Assembly: GCA_035604635.1 (NCBI GenBank)
Contig: DATNIC010000236.1
Location: 1-64,000 of the forward strand
Origin: DATNIC01 sp035604635
GTDB lineage: Bacteria; Vulcanimicrobiota; Vulcanimicrobiia; Vulcanimicrobiales; Vulcanimicrobiaceae
Length of the DNA: 64,000 nt
Direction: 5' to 3'
The notes below the pieces were generated by a model. It saw only the letters and a list, made by a program, of their open reading frames with translations. It had not been told where the DNA came from and did no database searches. Each line of letters opens with the position of its first letter. The stretch's first letter is position 1. A program made the translations under genes and the position numbers. Shown in pieces: positions 61,834 to 64,000 of this stretch.

Positions 61834-63350
61834 GCGCGCAGCAGGTTGACGCCGGTCATCGCGGCAGGCGTTGGGAGACCCATGAGCGGGAGCAATGTCG
61901 GCGCGACGTCGCCGAGCTTGCCGGGTGCGAGCGTTCCCAGCGCTTCGTTTGAGACGATGATGAAGGGGACGGGATTGGTCGTGTGGGCGGTCAACGGGTT
62001 GCCCTGCGGATCGATCTTGTCTTCCGCGTTGCCGTGATCCGAGGTGATGACGAGTAAGCCGTCGACGTCGAGGACCGCTTGTTCGAGACGCCCGAGCGCG
62101 ACGTCGAGCGATTCGACCGCCGAGACCGTCGGCTCCCACTTCCCGGTATGGCCGACCATGTCGGCGTTGGCGTAGTTCATCACGATGAAATCGTGATGCC
62201 GGTTCGTGATGTCTTCGAGAGCGGCGGTCGTGATCTCCGCGGAGCGCATCTCCGGCGCGAGATCGTACGTCGCGACGCTGCGGTTCGAGGGGATCAGGAT
62301 CCGATCTTCACCCTCGAACACTTCTTCGCGCCCGCCGTTGAAGAAATACGTGACGTGCGCGTATTTTTCGGTCTCGGCCAGCCTCAGCTGACGCAGCCCG
62401 GCGCCGGCGACGATCTCGCCGAACGTCTCGGATTGCGGCCGCGGTCCGAAGAGGACCGGATTGGGGAAATCCTCTTCATATTTGGTCATCGTTGCAAAGA
62501 TGAAATCGGTAAACGGATGTACGGGAAATTCCGAGAAGCCGGGTTGTGAAAACGCCAAGGTCAATTGCCGCGCGCGATCGGGGCGGTAGTTGAAAAAGAT
62601 GCCCGCGTCGCCGTCTTTCGGCCGTAGCGTCCCGATGAGGGTCGGCTGGACGAACTCGTCGTCCTCGCCGCGCTCGTACGCCTGCTCGAGCGCTTCGAAC
62701 GGGCCCGCGAAATGAAAAGGTGCTTTGCCGAAGACGAGCGCGTCGTAGGCGCGCTGAGTGCGATCCCACCGTTTGTCGCGATCCATCGCGTAGTAGCGGC
62801 CGGTAATCGAGGAGATCGCGGCCGGGTGCCTGACCTTTTGCAGATGCGCCGTGAGCCGCTCGAGATAGGTGCGGGCCGAGCGCGGCGGCGTGTCGCGGCC
62901 GTCAAGGAATGCGTGAACCGTGAAAGGCGCGCCGGCGGCGACCGCTGCGTCGATCAAGGCGTGCAGATGATCTTGCGAGCTATGGACTTTGCCGTCGGAA
63001 AGCAGACCGAAGAAGTGCACCGTCCCGCCGGTTCGCTTGACGTGCGCCAAGGTGTCGGCCAGGACCGGATTGCGCGCGAACGCGCCGCTCGCGATGTCTT
63101 CGTCGATGATGACGACGCCTTGCGGGACGACCCGGCCGCTCCCGATGTTGATGTGGCCGACCTCGCTGTTCCCCATCACGCCGTGCGGAAGGCCGACGGC
63201 TTCGCCGCTCGCCTCGAGATGGGTCCAAGGATAGGTTGCGACGATGTGCTTCCAGTGCGGCACGTCGGCCGCGGCGATCGCGTTCCCGTGCGTTTCGGTC
63301 CGGATCCCCCAGCCGTCGAGGATCGCGAGGACGAGCGGTCTTCGCTTCAA
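61830..63350 (-). CDS. gpmI: 2,3-bisphosphoglycerate-independent phosphoglycerate mutase
   Basis: A 506-residue alkaline-phosphatase-fold enzyme. I-L-D-G-W-G, catalytic Ser62 in M-G-N-S-E-V-G-H, D-G-R-D-T and D-H-G-N-A-E metal ligands. TTG start overlapping the tpiA stop (TTGA). Confidence 0.96.
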   Translation of the reverse strand: MKRRPLVLAILDGWGIRTETHGNAIAAADVPHWKHIVATYPWTHLEASGEAVGLPHGVMGNSEVGHINIGSGRVVPQGVVIIDEDIASGAFARNPVLADTLAHVKRTGGTVHFFGLLSDGKVHSSQDHLHALIDAAVAAGAPFTVHAFLDGRDTPPRSARTYLERLTAHLQKVRHPAAISSITGRYYAMDRDKRWDRTQRAYDALVFGKAPFHFAGPFEALEQAYERGEDDEFVQPTLIGTLRPKDGDAGIFFNYRPDRARQLTLAFSQPGFSEFPVHPFTDFIFATMTKYEEDFPNPVLFGPRPQSETFGEIVAGAGLRQLRLAETEKYAHVTYFFNGGREEVFEGEDRILIPSNRSVATYDLAPEMRSAEITTAALEDITNRHHDFIVMNYANADMVGHTGKWEPTVSAVESLDVALGRLEQAVLDVDGLLVITSDHGNAEDKIDPQGNPLTAHTTNPVPFIIVSNEALGTLAPGKLGDVAPTLLPLMGLPTPAAMTGVNLLRA

Positions 63351-64000
63351 CGGGCCTCCACGACGTTTCGGGACTCCTTGATCAGAGCTGCAAAGGAAAG
63401 CGCGCTCAGACTCGCGCCCCCGACGAGCGCGCCGTCGACGTTCGGCGTTTTCACGAACGCGGCGATGTTTTCCGGGTTGACGCTCCCGCCGTAGAGGATG
63501 CGGACGTCGCGCAACGCCGGCAGCGTCGCGCGAATCTCGCCCATGACGGCATCGGCTTCACGCGGGTCGCAAGCGAGGCCCGTCCCGATCGCCCAAACCG
63601 GTTCGTACGCGAGGACGCAGCGCTCGATCGCCTGCTCGGCGATCCCGGCGAATGCGCCGCGGACTTGCGCGGTAACGAGCGGGATCGTCTTGCCGGCCAC
63701 GTGTTCGATGTGCGTCTCTCCGACGGCAACGATCGGCGTGATGCCGGATTCGATCGCCGCTTTGACCTTGCGGTTGACGGTCTCATCGGTCTCCGCCGCG
63801 TACGCGCGCCGCTCCGAATGTCCGATGATGACGTAACGGACGCCGTGTTCGATCAGCATCGGCGCCGAGATCTCGCCGGTGAACGCGCCGCTGGGTTGGT
63901 CGTGCATCGTCTGCGCGCCCAATCCGAGCTTGCGCTGATCGCCCAAGAGCTTGGAGACGGCCGGGATCGCGGTGAAGGGCGGGCAGACGATCGCCTCGAC
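63347..64000 (-). CDS. tpiA: triosephosphate isomerase (5' end beyond the window)
   Basis: 218 C-terminal residues are visible. G-A-F-T-G-E-I-S, I-I-G-H-S-E-R-R with catalytic His, Y-E-P-V-W-A-I-G-T-G with catalytic Glu and Y-G-G-S-V-N are intact. The frame is open to base 64000; about 30 N-terminal residues are missing. Glycolytic operon tpiA-gpmI. Confidence 0.95.
   Translation of the reverse strand, partial: VEAIVCPPFTAIPAVSKLLGDQRKLGLGAQTMHDQPSGAFTGEISAPMLIEHGVRYVIIGHSERRAYAAETDETVNRKVKAAIESGITPIVAVGETHIEHVAGKTIPLVTAQVRGAFAGIAEQAIERCVLAYEPVWAIGTGLACDPREADAVMGEIRATLPALRDVRILYGGSVNPENIAAFVKTPNVDGALVGGASLSALSFAALIKESRNVVEAR

Noticed and set aside
1..64000. insertion sequences, transposases or phage genes
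   Set aside because: No transposase or integrase motif, terminal inverted repeats or phage structural genes were recognised.

Overview
This is a 64 kb, high-GC, gene-dense bacterial chromosome segment with very short intergenic gaps and many 4-nt start/stop overlaps (ATGA, GTGA, TTGA and apparently CTGA). The gene content suggests a Terrabacteria-type bacterium: sepF and divIVA downstream of a yggS-type gene, lspA next to an rluD-type gene, a DUF5693-type membrane protein next to csaB, flagellar flgF/flgG/fliA genes, and several beta-propeller lipoproteins. Candidatus Eremiobacterota/Vulcanimicrobiota (former WPS-2) is my best guess by gestalt. Armatimonadota or another under-sampled phylum cannot be excluded from sequence alone.

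Layout. 154-6931: a secreted propeller protein, a cytosolic and a secreted NMT1/THI5-like binding protein, an MmgE/PrpD protein, an unusual SDR, a small membrane protein and a LivK-like binding protein. 7001-14885: a one-carbon/methionine block with a PfkB kinase, PurU, a MetV-like zinc subunit, MetF, a putative methyltransferase and three separate core-MetE (catalytic-domain-only) proteins. 14939-23680: a degenerate PD-(D/E)XK-like protein, a flavin-dependent luciferase-like oxidoreductase, a fused LivHM permease with LivG and LivF, a PdxA-like dehydrogenase, an ACMSD-like amidohydrolase and a twin-ATPase ABC protein. This part looks catabolic. 23693-23765: tRNA-Val(TAC). 23782-29478: two MFS transporters, a small secreted protein and a two-domain M16 peptidase.

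29479-36342 (minus strand): a biotin operon bioA-bioF-bioD-bioB followed by three tandem paralogous binding proteins without any transporter. 36446-36618: an intergenic stretch with several strong hairpins and a terminator-like end on the plus strand, possibly a new non-coding RNA. 36617-43703: metX, DUF5693-type protein, csaB and ileS. 43714-47233: a BKACE enzyme, an ornithine-cyclodeaminase-like protein, a cytochrome P450 and an RRM protein. 47230-51248: tgt, rluD-like, lspA, ccdA and lgt. 51288-53703: a division cluster yggS-sepF-divIVA that ends with a GvpL/GvpF-like gene. 53722-56467: a FecR-domain protein and a propeller lipoprotein. 56550-60046: leuB and a short flagellar set with a FliA-type sigma factor. 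60083-64000: a fifth NMT1-like binding protein, purine nucleoside phosphorylase, gpmI and the 3' part of tpiA.

Most notable points: (i) at least four genes (csaB, bioB, the twin-ATPase gene, possibly lgt) have no canonical start where homology and Shine-Dalgarno or stop-codon overlap place one, and csaB also follows an in-frame TAG; (ii) the structured intergenic region before the biotin operon; (iii) a gas-vesicle GvpL/F-type gene in a cell-division operon; (iv) a cluster of three core-MetE proteins with MetF/MetV; (v) five related orphan binding proteins. All functional calls are from reading motifs; no database search was run.
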